Part shown: positions 20,077-27,827 of the stretch, in pieces
Layout of the letters: every line of letters starts with the position of its first letter
How positions within the stretch are numbered: position 1 is the stretch's first letter
NCBI RefSeq assembly: GCF_009901565.1
Contig: NZ_WXEW01000008.1
Coordinates: forward strand, 1 to 64,000
Direction of reading: 5' to 3'
Length of the DNA stretch: 64,000 nucleotides
Origin: Herbidospora solisilvae
GTDB taxonomy: Bacteria > Actinomycetota > Actinomycetes > Streptosporangiales > Streptosporangiaceae
Translations under genes and position numbers: made by a program
The notes under the pieces: model-generated
What the model was told of the DNA's origin: nothing
Databases searched by the model: none
What the model saw: the letters and a program-made list of their open reading frames with translations, nothing else

Positions 20077-22005
20077 GTGGCGAGCGTTCCGGCTCCCGCC
20101 GAGCGGTTGTCTGCCAAGAGTCTCTATGACCTGATGCTTCAGCAGCGGTCCGTGGTCGAGCGGACTTTCGTCGCGGCTCTCGCGGTGAAGGTGAAGGAGA
20201 CGACCGGCCGCGTCGCCCGGGAATCCGAGAAACGCGCCTGGGTCAACAGCCTGACCGATCTCTCGCGGTCGCTGATGGACGCGGACCGGGGCAGGCTGGA
20301 GGTCTTCCTCGAATTCCCGATGCCGGGCAACAAACGCAGCTCGGCCGACGTCGTCCTGGCCGGATACGATTCCGCCGGCCGGGTGACCTATGTGGTCGTG
20401 GAACTCAAGCAGTGGAGCGAGGCCACCCTTTTCGAGGGCAACGACACACTCGTCGACGTGCCGGGGATGCGCCCGCACCAGAGTCATCCGGCCGTACAGG
20501 CGAAGGGCTACCGCGACCAGCTGCGATCGACCTGCTCGGCGCTCGACGGCCGCCCCGAGGCGGTGAGCGCCGTCGTCTACCTGCAGAACGCGCGGCGGGA
20601 CGACATCCGCGACCTCTACCAGAGATCGGTGACCGAGGAGGTGCCGCTCTTCTGCCGAAGCGAACGCGGCGCCTTCGTCCAGTACCTGCGACGGCGGTTC
20701 TCCGACGAGCCCGGTCAGTCCGCCGGTGACATCCTGGAGAACGGGGCGATGGTGCCGACCGGCGAACTGCTCGACCGGGCCGCCGACGTGCTGCGCGGAC
20801 GCGACCAGTTCGTGCTGCTCGACGAGCAGCAGGAGGCCCTCCAACTGGTGCGCCACGACATCCGGACCGCCTTCGAGGCCAACACCAAACGGGTCGTCAT
20901 CATCACCGGCGGCCCCGGCAGCGGGAAGACCGCGATCGCGCTCTCGTTGCTCCGCGAGTTCGCCGAGGCCCGCGACCGAGTCGCGTATGTCACCGGTTCT
21001 CGCACGCTCACCAGGACCTTCCGCCGCGCGATCGGCGGCCGCGACAAGGACGTCGCCGGGCTCTTCCAGTACTACAACGACTACGCCAACGCGCCCAGGA
21101 ACCGGCTCGACATGATCATCGTGGACGAGGCCCACCGGGTGCGGGCGAAGTCGCAGGACCGCTTCAACGCGGCCCGGCGCAGCGATCGCCCGCAGATCGA
21201 GAGCCTGATGGAGGCGGCCCGGGTGCCGGTCTTCCTCCTCGACGAACACCAGGTCGTCAAGCCCGGCGAGGTCGGGACCGTGGCGGCGATCGAGGCGCAG
21301 GCCCAGGCACTGAACATCAGGTATCACCGGGTCGACCTCGACGGGCAGTGGCGCAGCGGTGGCAGCGCCGTCTACGACGCCTGGGTCCGCGGCCTGCTCA
21401 ACCTCGGCGCCGCCGACAGCCAGTGGGACGGCGACTCCCAGGCCTGGCCCTGGCCGGGCGACGAGCACTTCGAGGTGCGGCTCGCCGACTCGCCCGCCCA
21501 GATGGAGGAGTTCCTGCGCGCCCGCATGGTCGAGGGCGACACCGCACGGATGACCGCCGGCTACTGCTGGCCGTGGAGCGACCCGAACGACGACAAGACC
21601 CTGGTCGACGACGTCGTGATCGGCGACTGGGCCCGGCCCTGGAACGCCAACGGTGACGGTGTCCGCGTCGGCAAGGCGCCCACCAGCCAGTTCTGGGCCA
21701 CCCTTCCGGGCGGGTTCGACCAGATCGGCTGTATCTACACCGCTCAAGGACTGGAGTTCGACTGGGCCGGGGTCATCGTCGGCCCGGATCTGATCGCCCG
21801 CGGCGGTGGGCTCCGCACGGTCCGCGAGGCGAACAGGGACGGCGACCTGGTCAAGCGTTCGGTCACCGACGAGCAGTTCGACCGGCTGGTCCGCAACACC
21901 TACAAAGTGTTGTTGACGCGCGGCCTCAAGGGGGTCGTCATCTACGCCTGCGACGACCAGACGAGGGAGCACCTCAGGGCACTAGTTCCGCCAGTAACTC
22001 CCTGA
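20077..22005 (+). CDS. PD-(D/E)XK nuclease fused to DUF2075 (Schlafen group 3-like) helicase, paralogue 1
   Basis: 642 aa, cytosolic. Residues ~30-155 carry a restriction-nuclease-like core: E79, D91 in RSSADVVLAG, E109 and K111 in VVVELKQW, then Q141 in HPAVQAKGY. A SF1-type P-loop ATPase follows with Walker A GGPGSGKT (278-285), Walker B IIVDEAH (347-353), motif V-like YTAQGLEFDWAGV (~554-566) and motif VI-like NTYKVLLTRG (~607-616). It probably unwinds or translocates on nucleic acid and cuts it. A defence or repair role is inference. The GTG start has GGGGGA four bases before it. It is convergent with, and overlaps by 32 nt, a paralogue of the same architecture. Confidence 0.9.
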   Translation: MASVPAPAERLSAKSLYDLMLQQRSVVERTFVAALAVKVKETTGRVARESEKRAWVNSLTDLSRSLMDADRGRLEVFLEFPMPGNKRSSADVVLAGYDSAGRVTYVVVELKQWSEATLFEGNDTLVDVPGMRPHQSHPAVQAKGYRDQLRSTCSALDGRPEAVSAVVYLQNARRDDIRDLYQRSVTEEVPLFCRSERGAFVQYLRRRFSDEPGQSAGDILENGAMVPTGELLDRAADVLRGRDQFVLLDEQQEALQLVRHDIRTAFEANTKRVVIITGGPGSGKTAIALSLLREFAEARDRVAYVTGSRTLTRTFRRAIGGRDKDVAGLFQYYNDYANAPRNRLDMIIVDEAHRVRAKSQDRFNAARRSDRPQIESLMEAARVPVFLLDEHQVVKPGEVGTVAAIEAQAQALNIRYHRVDLDGQWRSGGSAVYDAWVRGLLNLGAADSQWDGDSQAWPWPGDEHFEVRLADSPAQMEEFLRARMVEGDTARMTAGYCWPWSDPNDDKTLVDDVVIGDWARPWNANGDGVRVGKAPTSQFWATLPGGFDQIGCIYTAQGLEFDWAGVIVGPDLIARGGGLRTVREANRDGDLVKRSVTDEQFDRLVRNTYKVLLTRGLKGVVIYACDDQTREHLRALVPPVTP

Positions 22006-23776
22006 CGGCGGGGTCCACCGCGTACAGGACGGTTCCGCGCATCCCTCTGGTCAGCAGCACCTTGTAGACGTTCCGGACGAGCTGGTCGAACTCGGCGTCC
22101 GGGACGCTCTTGGCGCTCTTGAAGGCGGGGTCGCGGTTGGCGTTCCGCACGGTCGCCAGCGCGCCGTCGCGGACGGTCAGGTCGGGCCCGAGGATGACCC
22201 CGGCCCAGTCGTACTCGAAGCCCTGGGCCGTGTAGACGCAGCCGACCTGGCCGAACCCGGCGGGCTCGGTGGCCCACAACATGCTGGGCGGGGCGTCGCC
22301 GACGGCCCGGTCCTTCTTGACGTTCCAGGGCCGGGCCCAGTCGCCGATCACCACGTCGTCGACCAGGGTCAGGTCGGAGTTCGGGTTGCTCCACGGCCAG
22401 CAGTATCCGGCGGTCATCCGGGCGGTGCCGGGTTTCCCGCGCAGGATCGACTCGAGGTCCCCGGGGCTGCCCGCGAGACGCACCTCGAAGTCGGGGTCGC
22501 CCGTCCACGGCGACGGGTTTCGGCCCGACAGGCCCATGAGGTCGAGCACCCAGCGTTCGTAGACTCTGCTGCCGCCGCAGCGGAACTGCTCGTCGAGGCT
22601 GACGTGGCTGACGGCATACCCCTTGGATCGGGCGAAGGCCTCGATCGCCTGGACGGTGCCGAGTTCGCCCGGCCGTACGACCTGGCGCTCGTCCAGCAGG
22701 AAGACGGGTACCCGGGCGGCGCTCAGCAGCTCGTCGAGCTGCGGGCGGCCGGTCCTCTTGGCGGCCGGGGTGTAGCGGTACGACGAGGTCTCCCTGATGC
22801 GGTGGGCCTCGTCGCAGACAAGCACATCGAGCGCGTCGGGCTTGGCGTCGGTGAGGCTGTTGAAGTAGACGAACAGATTCTTGATCCGGCTGCTGCCCTT
22901 GCCCGGGTAGCGCCGCATGGTCTCGGTGAACGACTGTGAGCCGGTCGCGTGCAGGGCGGTGCGGCCCTGCCGGAACAGCTCGCCCAGCAGCGACAGGGCG
23001 ATGACGCTCTTCCCGCTGCCCGGACCGCCGGTGACGATGACGACCCGCTTCTCCTCGGTGTCGACGGCCCGCATCACCAGTTCGAACGCGACCTGCTGCT
23101 CGTCGAGGAGGGTGAACTGCTCGCGCTCCCGGATCTCCTTGGCGGCGTGTGCCATGAGCTGGCGGCTCGGCGCGACCGGGCTGCTCAACAGCCGCTCGGC
23201 GGCCGCGTCGCCGGGCTCCGGAGCGAGCCTCGACCGCAGGAAGGACCGGAACTTCCCGCGCCGGCTCATGGTGAAGACGTCACCGAGATCGGCGACGTCG
23301 AGATCCATGGCGTCGTGCAGGTAGGCGGTCGTGGCGACCGACTCGGGGCTGAGCACGTCGAGGAAGTCGACGAGATACTCGCCGTAGCGGCGTGCCTGCT
23401 CGGCCGGGTGGAGGACCTCCCGGCCACCGGTCAGCACGAGATGGCCGCCGAGCTCGGACAGTTCGGCCTGGGTCCACTGCTTCAACTCGACCACGACATA
23501 CGAGTCGGCGCGGGTCTCCGGATGCACCCCCGCCAGCACGACATCGACGCGGCGGCTGGTGAGCGGCAGTTTGTACTCGGCGAGCAGGGTGACCTCGCCC
23601 AGCCCGGCCTGGAGGAGATCCTCCGCCAGCACGGGCAGGCTGTTGCGCCACGATAGCACCTCGGACTTCGACGGCCCCCGGCCGGTGGTGGCCCTCACAT
23701 GGTCGGCCAGCGCTTCGGCGAACGCCGTCTCAGCAGGGGAAAGCAGGTTCTCGACTGACAGCCGAATCGCCGACAC
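21974..23776 (-). CDS. PD-(D/E)XK nuclease fused to DUF2075 (Schlafen group 3-like) helicase, paralogue 2
   Basis: 600 aa. Same order as its neighbour: nuclease core with E67, D78 (RRVDVVLAG), E97 and K99 (VVVELKQW) and Q127 (HPAEQARRY); Walker A GGPGSGKS about residue 257; Walker B VLVCDEAH; then YTAQGFEYDWAGV and NVYKVLLTRGMRG. All key residues are present, so both copies look active, yet the sequences have diverged widely between motifs. The GTG start at 23776 follows GGGGGA. Its 3' end overlaps the other paralogue by 32 nt, so the two mRNAs are antisense at their tails. Confidence 0.9.
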   Translation of the reverse strand: MSAIRLSVENLLSPAETAFAEALADHVRATTGRGPSKSEVLSWRNSLPVLAEDLLQAGLGEVTLLAEYKLPLTSRRVDVVLAGVHPETRADSYVVVELKQWTQAELSELGGHLVLTGGREVLHPAEQARRYGEYLVDFLDVLSPESVATTAYLHDAMDLDVADLGDVFTMSRRGKFRSFLRSRLAPEPGDAAAERLLSSPVAPSRQLMAHAAKEIREREQFTLLDEQQVAFELVMRAVDTEEKRVVIVTGGPGSGKSVIALSLLGELFRQGRTALHATGSQSFTETMRRYPGKGSSRIKNLFVYFNSLTDAKPDALDVLVCDEAHRIRETSSYRYTPAAKRTGRPQLDELLSAARVPVFLLDERQVVRPGELGTVQAIEAFARSKGYAVSHVSLDEQFRCGGSRVYERWVLDLMGLSGRNPSPWTGDPDFEVRLAGSPGDLESILRGKPGTARMTAGYCWPWSNPNSDLTLVDDVVIGDWARPWNVKKDRAVGDAPPSMLWATEPAGFGQVGCVYTAQGFEYDWAGVILGPDLTVRDGALATVRNANRDPAFKSAKSVPDAEFDQLVRNVYKVLLTRGMRGTVLYAVDPAVRELLAELVP

Positions 23777-23852
23777 GGGCGTCCCCCAGGCAGCACGAAG
23801 TCACTCGTGCGGGTGGGGGCGTATCCGGTCGCCGGAAGCCCGTCGGGCCGCA
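23777..23852 (-). promoter_or_regulatory. Conserved structured 5' leader, copy 2
   Basis: Minus-strand counterpart of 19999-20076. On the minus strand it reads TGCGGCCCGACGGGCTT, a variable ~12 nt, ACGCCCCCA, hairpin GCACGA-GTGACT-TCGTGC, TGCC, TGGGGGA, then GTG. On the plus strand the pairing arms are TGGGGG (23814-23819) and CCCCCA (23783-23788). The loop and the spacer differ from copy 1 while the stems are kept. Confidence 0.7.
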
Positions 23853-23860
23853 TCACATGG

Positions 23861-24181
23861 TCATCTTGAGGTTAGCGGAGGGTAGCGTTTGTCGACCTCG
23901 TCGATTTTGGCGTGGATCGCGTCGATCAGGTCGACGCCGAGGACGTCGGCCAGCCGGATCAGGTAGGTCGCCACGTCGGCCATCTCCGACTTCACCCGGC
24001 CCAGTTCCTCCTCGCCCAGCGACGCCGACTCCTCCGGCGTGAGCCACTGGAACTCGGCGAGCAGTTCGCCCGCCTCGCCCGCCAGCGCCATCGCGAGGTT
24101 CTTCGGCGTGTGGAAGGACTCCCAGTCGCGGGCCGCCGCGAAGGCCCGCAGGCGGGCTGCCACCTGTTCGATCTCCGTCAC
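23861..24181 (-). CDS. MazG-like nucleotide pyrophosphohydrolase (RS21-C6/dCTPase type)
   Basis: 106 aa, all-alpha NTP-PPase. The Mg-binding motifs are EAGELLAEFQW (~36-46) and SEMADVATYLIRLADVLGVD (~65-84), as in short dCTP/dUTP-type pyrophosphatases that clean the nucleotide pool. It ends 9 nt before the leader of the DUF2075 paralogue and starts 9 nt after the stop of the gene upstream, so the three form a minus-strand run that may be one transcript. Confidence 0.88.
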   Translation of the reverse strand: MTEIEQVAARLRAFAAARDWESFHTPKNLAMALAGEAGELLAEFQWLTPEESASLGEEELGRVKSEMADVATYLIRLADVLGVDLIDAIHAKIDEVDKRYPPLTSR

Positions 24182-24190
24182 GCCACCAGG

Positions 24191-24664
24191 CTAGGGCCGG
24201 TCGGAATCGGGCCAGACATAGGGGAGATCGTCGGGTTCGTCGCCGAACAGCGGGCGGTAGAAGAGCGGGTCCTTGCGCAGCAGAGCCGACCGGTGGCTCA
24301 GGTGGAAACCCGGGTCGCCGAGCCATGGGGGCAGCTCGCCGGCTTCGGCCAGGGCGGCCTGGGAGCGGATGGTCTCGACGCCGGTGAAGCGGACGAGGTC
24401 CTGCCGCAGGGTGGCGGCGCAGGTGTCGGCCCGGCCGGTCGAGCACCATCGGTCGCAGATCTCCAGGCCGTACCGGACCAGCGCCTCCTCGTAGCCCCGC
24501 CACATCCTGGCCGCCGGGTGGTGCCGCCAGCCGTAGTCGTCGATGGACGTCGCGCGCAGCACCTGGATGGCCTCGACCCGCTGTTTGCCCAGGCGGCGGT
24601 CGTCCAGGACCTCGGCGGTCGCGGTGAAGTCGGCGTAGGGCAGGAAGGTCTGCACCGGGTTCAC
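24191..24664 (-). CDS. MSMEG_6728/Pyr_excise family protein (putative pyrimidine-dimer glycosylase-like)
   Basis: 157 aa. The family signature is VQTFLPYADFTATAEVLDDRRLGKQRVEAIQVLRA, HHPAARMWRGYEEALVRYG and HLSHRSALLRKDP. The wider Pfam group (Pyr_excise) includes T4 endonuclease V, but activity of the bacterial members is not established. It sits upstream of the MazG-like gene on the same strand, consistent with a nucleic-acid maintenance group. The ATG start is only 57 nt from the divergent DUF6232 gene. Confidence 0.8.
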   Translation of the reverse strand: MNPVQTFLPYADFTATAEVLDDRRLGKQRVEAIQVLRATSIDDYGWRHHPAARMWRGYEEALVRYGLEICDRWCSTGRADTCAATLRQDLVRFTGVETIRSQAALAEAGELPPWLGDPGFHLSHRSALLRKDPLFYRPLFGDEPDDLPYVWPDSDRP

Positions 24665-24721
24665 GCTAGAACGAGATGAGTAGGGGGTTACTCAAGCGCG
24701 CCGAGGGAGACGGCGCCGACC

Positions 24722-25264
24722 ATGGCGGGCATGGCCAAGAAGAAGGTCGGCGAGATTCGGATCAGCAAGCGGATCGTGCGGATCGGGCACGAGGTGTATC
24801 CGCTGGCGAACATCTCCCGTGTGCAGACGCTGCGGATCGTCTACAAGGGGCGGCTCTCCACCTTCCATCCCCTCGGTCAGCTCGTGGTCGTGGCGGCGCT
24901 GGCGGCCGCGGCGGCGTTCGTGGCCGAGGAGGTGTTCCCCGAGGCGCGGGAGTACCTGCCCGTCGCGCTCGCCGTCGCCGGGGTCTGTGGCGGGCTGCTG
25001 GCGATTCAGTTCCTCTACCGGCTGATCTTCCGGCGGAACAGGTACGCGCTGACGATCGAGACCGCCGGGACGCAGTACACCGCCCTGTGGGGCACCGACC
25101 TGGAGGAGATCCGCCGCATCGAGGGTCTCGTCGTGGCCGCGATCGAGGACCCGCCGCCCACGGAGAGGTCGTACACGTTCAACAGTCCCGTGTACGTCGG
25201 CAACACCTTCGGGCGGGACACCTTCAACGTCAGCGGCAGTGGCCGTGCGACCGTCAACAACTAG
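24722..25264 (+). CDS. DUF6232 family membrane protein with C-terminal GRDTFNV-type motif
   Basis: 180 aa. N-terminal cytosolic beta-rich part (ISKRIVRIGHEVYPLANISRVQ, ~13-35), two membrane segments (~52-68 and ~79-101), then a second beta-rich region typical of DUF6232 (YALTIETAGTQYTALWG). The last ~23 residues (158-180) are a Gly/Asn/Thr-rich motif, GNTFGRDTFNV...TVNN, that recurs at the N-terminus of the next gene. ATG 24722 is used; ATG 24731 is also in frame. Only 9 nt separate its stop from the next start. Confidence 0.85.
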   Translation: MAGMAKKKVGEIRISKRIVRIGHEVYPLANISRVQTLRIVYKGRLSTFHPLGQLVVVAALAAAAAFVAEEVFPEAREYLPVALAVAGVCGGLLAIQFLYRLIFRRNRYALTIETAGTQYTALWGTDLEEIRRIEGLVVAAIEDPPPTERSYTFNSPVYVGNTFGRDTFNVSGSGRATVNN

Positions 25265-25273
25265 GAGCCGGGG

Positions 25274-25597
25274 ATGGGCGACACCTACTACGGTCGCGAC
25301 ACCTTCAACGTTCACGACCAGGGCAATGTGACCGTCAACAACGGCTCGGTCGACGTGACCGCGGCGGTGGCCGAGTTGCGGGCGCTGATCGCCGAGCTCG
25401 GCCGGGCCGGAGCCATCGCCCCCGACGGGTCGGTCGCCGACCCGGGGGCCGTGGTGGCGGCCGTACAGGAGCAGCCGGGACGGCTGAGAGCGCTCGCGAC
25501 GGCGGTCGCGGGCGGCGCGAAGGACGCCGTGTTGTCGATCGTGCAGGGGGGCGTGGCGTCGCTGATCGTGGCGCTGGTGTCGCGGGCTACGGGGTAG
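25274..25597 (+). CDS. Small protein with N-terminal GRDTFNV-type motif and hydrophobic C-terminus
   Basis: 107 aa. Residues 2-23 (GDTYYGRDTFNV...VTVNN) match the C-terminal tail of the preceding DUF6232 protein. A helical middle follows (AAVAELRALIAELGRAG, ~30-46), then a hydrophobic helix near 85-105 (VLSIVQGGVASLIVALVS) that could enter a membrane. No known enzyme motif. GGAG lies 6 nt before the ATG. The 3' end overlaps the convergent WYL gene by 11 nt. Family unknown to me; a role as partner of DUF6232 through the shared motif is inference. Confidence 0.75.
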   Translation: MGDTYYGRDTFNVHDQGNVTVNNGSVDVTAAVAELRALIAELGRAGAIAPDGSVADPGAVVAAVQEQPGRLRALATAVAGGAKDAVLSIVQGGVASLIVALVSRATG

Positions 25598-26471
25598 GGC
25601 GGTAGAGCGCGGCCACCTCGGCCGCCAGCCGGGCCACCTCTTCCCGCAGTTCGCGGGGTTCGAGCACCTCGACCGACGGGCCCTGCGACAGGAAGTGGCG
25701 GGCCGCCTTCGGGATCGACTCGATCGGGACGGTCCGCTCGGCGCCGTCGACCCGGACGACGGCCTCGCCCTGCTGCAGGAAGGCGTGGAACCGTTCCTGG
25801 TGGTCGCGCCAGTAGGCCGGGAGGTCGAAGTCGTCCGGCGGCTCGAACTCCTCGGCCGAGGTGCGCAGCGCGAGGATCTGGTCGACCCGGTAGGTACGCG
25901 GCCCCGGCCCGGCCACCAGGTACCAGCGGCCGGCCTTCAACACGAGCCCGTACGGCTCCAGCACCCGGTCGACCTCTTCTGGTGCCTTCCACCTGCGGTA
26001 ACGCACGTAGAGCAGGCGTCCGCGCCAGACGGCGTCGGCGACCGCGCCGAGGAACGGGACCGAGGTGTCCCTGGCGTACCACCCGGGCGCGTCGAGGTGG
26101 AAGCGGGCCCGCATGCGGTCGGCCTGGGCGCGCAGGTCGGGCGGCAGGGCGGCGCGCAGCTTGAGCTGGGCCCCGGCCAGCGCGTCGCCCATGCCGAGTT
26201 CGCCCGCCGGGCCGGGCAGTCCCGACAGGAACAGCGCCTCCGCCTCGGCCGGGTTCAGGCCGGTCAGGTGGGTGCGGTAGCCGGCGACGAGCTGGTAGCC
26301 GCCCTGGTGGCCGGCGTCTCCGTAGATCGGGACGCCCGCGGCGTGCAGGGCCTCGACGTCGCGGTAGACGGTGCGCACCGAGACGTCGAGCTCCTCTGCG
26401 AGCTGGGCGGCGGTGCGGCGGCCCTTCGTCTGGAGCAGCAGCACCATCGCGAGCAGTCGGCTCGACTTCAC
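25587..26471 (-). CDS. WYL-domain (YafY-type) transcriptional regulator
   Basis: 294 aa from GTG 26471 (AAGG seven bases upstream). N-terminal DeoR-like winged helix (SSRLLAMVLLLQTKGRRTAAQLAEELDVSVRTVYRDVEAL, ~3-42), then a WYL domain (~140-220, RWYLVAGPGPRTYRVDQI) and a WCX-like C-terminus. It probably senses a small ligand or nucleic acid and controls the divergent operon starting 40 bp away at 26511. Confidence 0.9.
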   Translation of the reverse strand: MKSSRLLAMVLLLQTKGRRTAAQLAEELDVSVRTVYRDVEALHAAGVPIYGDAGHQGGYQLVAGYRTHLTGLNPAEAEALFLSGLPGPAGELGMGDALAGAQLKLRAALPPDLRAQADRMRARFHLDAPGWYARDTSVPFLGAVADAVWRGRLLYVRYRRWKAPEEVDRVLEPYGLVLKAGRWYLVAGPGPRTYRVDQILALRTSAEEFEPPDDFDLPAYWRDHQERFHAFLQQGEAVVRVDGAERTVPIESIPKAARHFLSQGPSVEVLEPRELREEVARLAAEVAALYRPTP

Positions 26472-26510
26472 TGACACACCTTGGCAGTGGAGCCTCCTTA
26501 TCGTCCAGGC

Positions 26511-26969
26511 ATGGCTTTCGCGGAGAAGATCCTCACCGTGCCGCCGCCGATCGAGGTCGGCGGACGCCACGTCAAGCGCTACCACGTGGGCTCCCCGGAA
26601 CCCCACGTGGAGAGGGCCGCCTACGCGCTGCTGCCGGACCTGCTGCCCGAACCCGACGGCACCCCGCCCGCCTCGTTCGTGGTGCTGCACCGGGGCGGCG
26701 ACACCGGCGCCTATCTGAACGTCTACTCCTGGGCCTGGGACAACGCCCTGCGCTTCACCGGCGCGGCGGGGGGCCAGCGCTTCCTCGGCTGCCCCGACGA
26801 CGACCCGGCCCACTTCGTGCGGCTGGCCCCCGACTTCATCGGCTGCGTCTACGAACTGCCGCCGATCACCCATGAGCGCGACGCCTGGGTACGGCACGTG
26901 CTCGCCCCCGAACGGCCCGACCTGGCCGCCTACCTGACCGACTCGCTCCCCGAAGGGATGACCGGATGA
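26511..26969 (+). CDS. Hypothetical protein, first gene of the operon next to the WYL regulator
   Basis: 152 aa, cytosolic. I do not recognise the family. It has PHVERAAYALLPDLLPEPDG, a YLNVYSWAWDNALRF core rich in aromatics, and DDPAHFVRLAPDFIGCVYELPPITHERDAWVRHVL. ATG 26511 is preferred over an upstream TTG because the upstream part lies in the divergent promoter. Its stop overlaps the next start by 4 nt (ATGA). Confidence 0.75.
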   Translation: MAFAEKILTVPPPIEVGGRHVKRYHVGSPEPHVERAAYALLPDLLPEPDGTPPASFVVLHRGGDTGAYLNVYSWAWDNALRFTGAAGGQRFLGCPDDDPAHFVRLAPDFIGCVYELPPITHERDAWVRHVLAPERPDLAAYLTDSLPEGMTG

Positions 26970-27409
26970 CCGGCTTCGACTTCCTCATCGGCGACTGGAC
27001 CGTCGCCAACCGCCGCCGCCTGAACTACGTCGACCCCGGCAGCGCATGGGAGGAGTTCACCGGCCACTCGACCTGCCGCCCGCTGTTCGACGGCTCGGCC
27101 AACATCGAGGAGATGGTCTGCCCGACCTTCAGCGGCATCACGCTGCGCCTGTTCGACGTCGAGAAGAAGGAGTGGTCCCTCTACTGGTCGAACTCCCGGT
27201 ACGGCGTGCTCCAGCCCCCCGTCGTCGGCACCTTCACCGGCGGAGTGGGCGAGTTCTTCGGCCGCGACCACTACGCCGGCGAGGAGATCGACGCCCGGTT
27301 CATCTGGAACGCCATAACCCCCGAGTCGGCCCACTGGGAGCAGGCCTTCTCCCGGGACGGCGGCGAGACCTGGCTGACCAACTGGACCATGGACTTCACC
27401 CGCCGTTAG
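26966..27409 (+). CDS. DUF1579-like small hypothetical protein
   Basis: 147 aa. The opening FDFLIGDWTVANRR and the later FFGRDHYAGEEIDARFIWNAITPESAHWEQAFSRDGGETWLTNWTMDF resemble lipocalin-like proteins of the DUF1579 type, in which the sequence ends with WEQAFS.DGG.TW..NW. No catalytic motif. Translationally coupled to the gene before it. Confidence 0.72.
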   Translation: MTGFDFLIGDWTVANRRRLNYVDPGSAWEEFTGHSTCRPLFDGSANIEEMVCPTFSGITLRLFDVEKKEWSLYWSNSRYGVLQPPVVGTFTGGVGEFFGRDHYAGEEIDARFIWNAITPESAHWEQAFSRDGGETWLTNWTMDFTRR

Positions 27410-27425
27410 ATCATCGACGGGTAAC

Positions 27426-27827
27426 GTGGATCATGTGACTGAGGTTCGGGAACTGCGGCTGGTCGTGACGGCCGAGAACTACGACGAGGCCCTTCACTTC
27501 TACCGCGACGTGCTCGGCCTCCACGAGATCGCCGACTTCTCCTCCGACGACGGCCGGGTCCGCCTGCTGTCGGCGGGCCGGGCCACCGTGGAGATCGTCG
27601 ACGTCCGCCAGGCGCAGTTCATCGACCGCGTCGAGGTCGGCCGGCGGGTGGCCGGGCACATCAGGGTCGCCCTGGAGGTCCCCGACGCCGAGTCGACGGC
27701 GGCGCTGCTGGAGGAGCACGGCGCCGACGTGCTCGCGCCGCCCACCCGCACCCCGTGGAACTCGCTCAACGCCCGGCTGACCGCCCCCGACGGGCTGCAA
27801 CTCACCCTGTTCGAGGAGCTCGGATGA
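27426..27827 (+). CDS. VOC family protein (glyoxalase/bleomycin-resistance fold)
   Basis: 133 aa with two beta-alpha-beta-beta-beta modules: LRLVVTAENYDEALHFYRDVLGLHEI at the start and AGHIRVALEVPDAESTAALLEEHGADVL later, ending ARLTAPDGLQLTLFEEL. Substrate unknown; metal ligands are not fully obvious (E near the end). GTG 27426 is used. The stop overlaps the next ATG by 4 nt. Confidence 0.88.
   Translation: MDHVTEVRELRLVVTAENYDEALHFYRDVLGLHEIADFSSDDGRVRLLSAGRATVEIVDVRQAQFIDRVEVGRRVAGHIRVALEVPDAESTAALLEEHGADVLAPPTRTPWNSLNARLTAPDGLQLTLFEELG

Noticed and set aside
19999-23852. The inverted leaders as terminal inverted repeats of a transposon
   Set aside because: They fit 5' leaders with SD and start codon, no transposase is present, and flanks show no target-site duplication.
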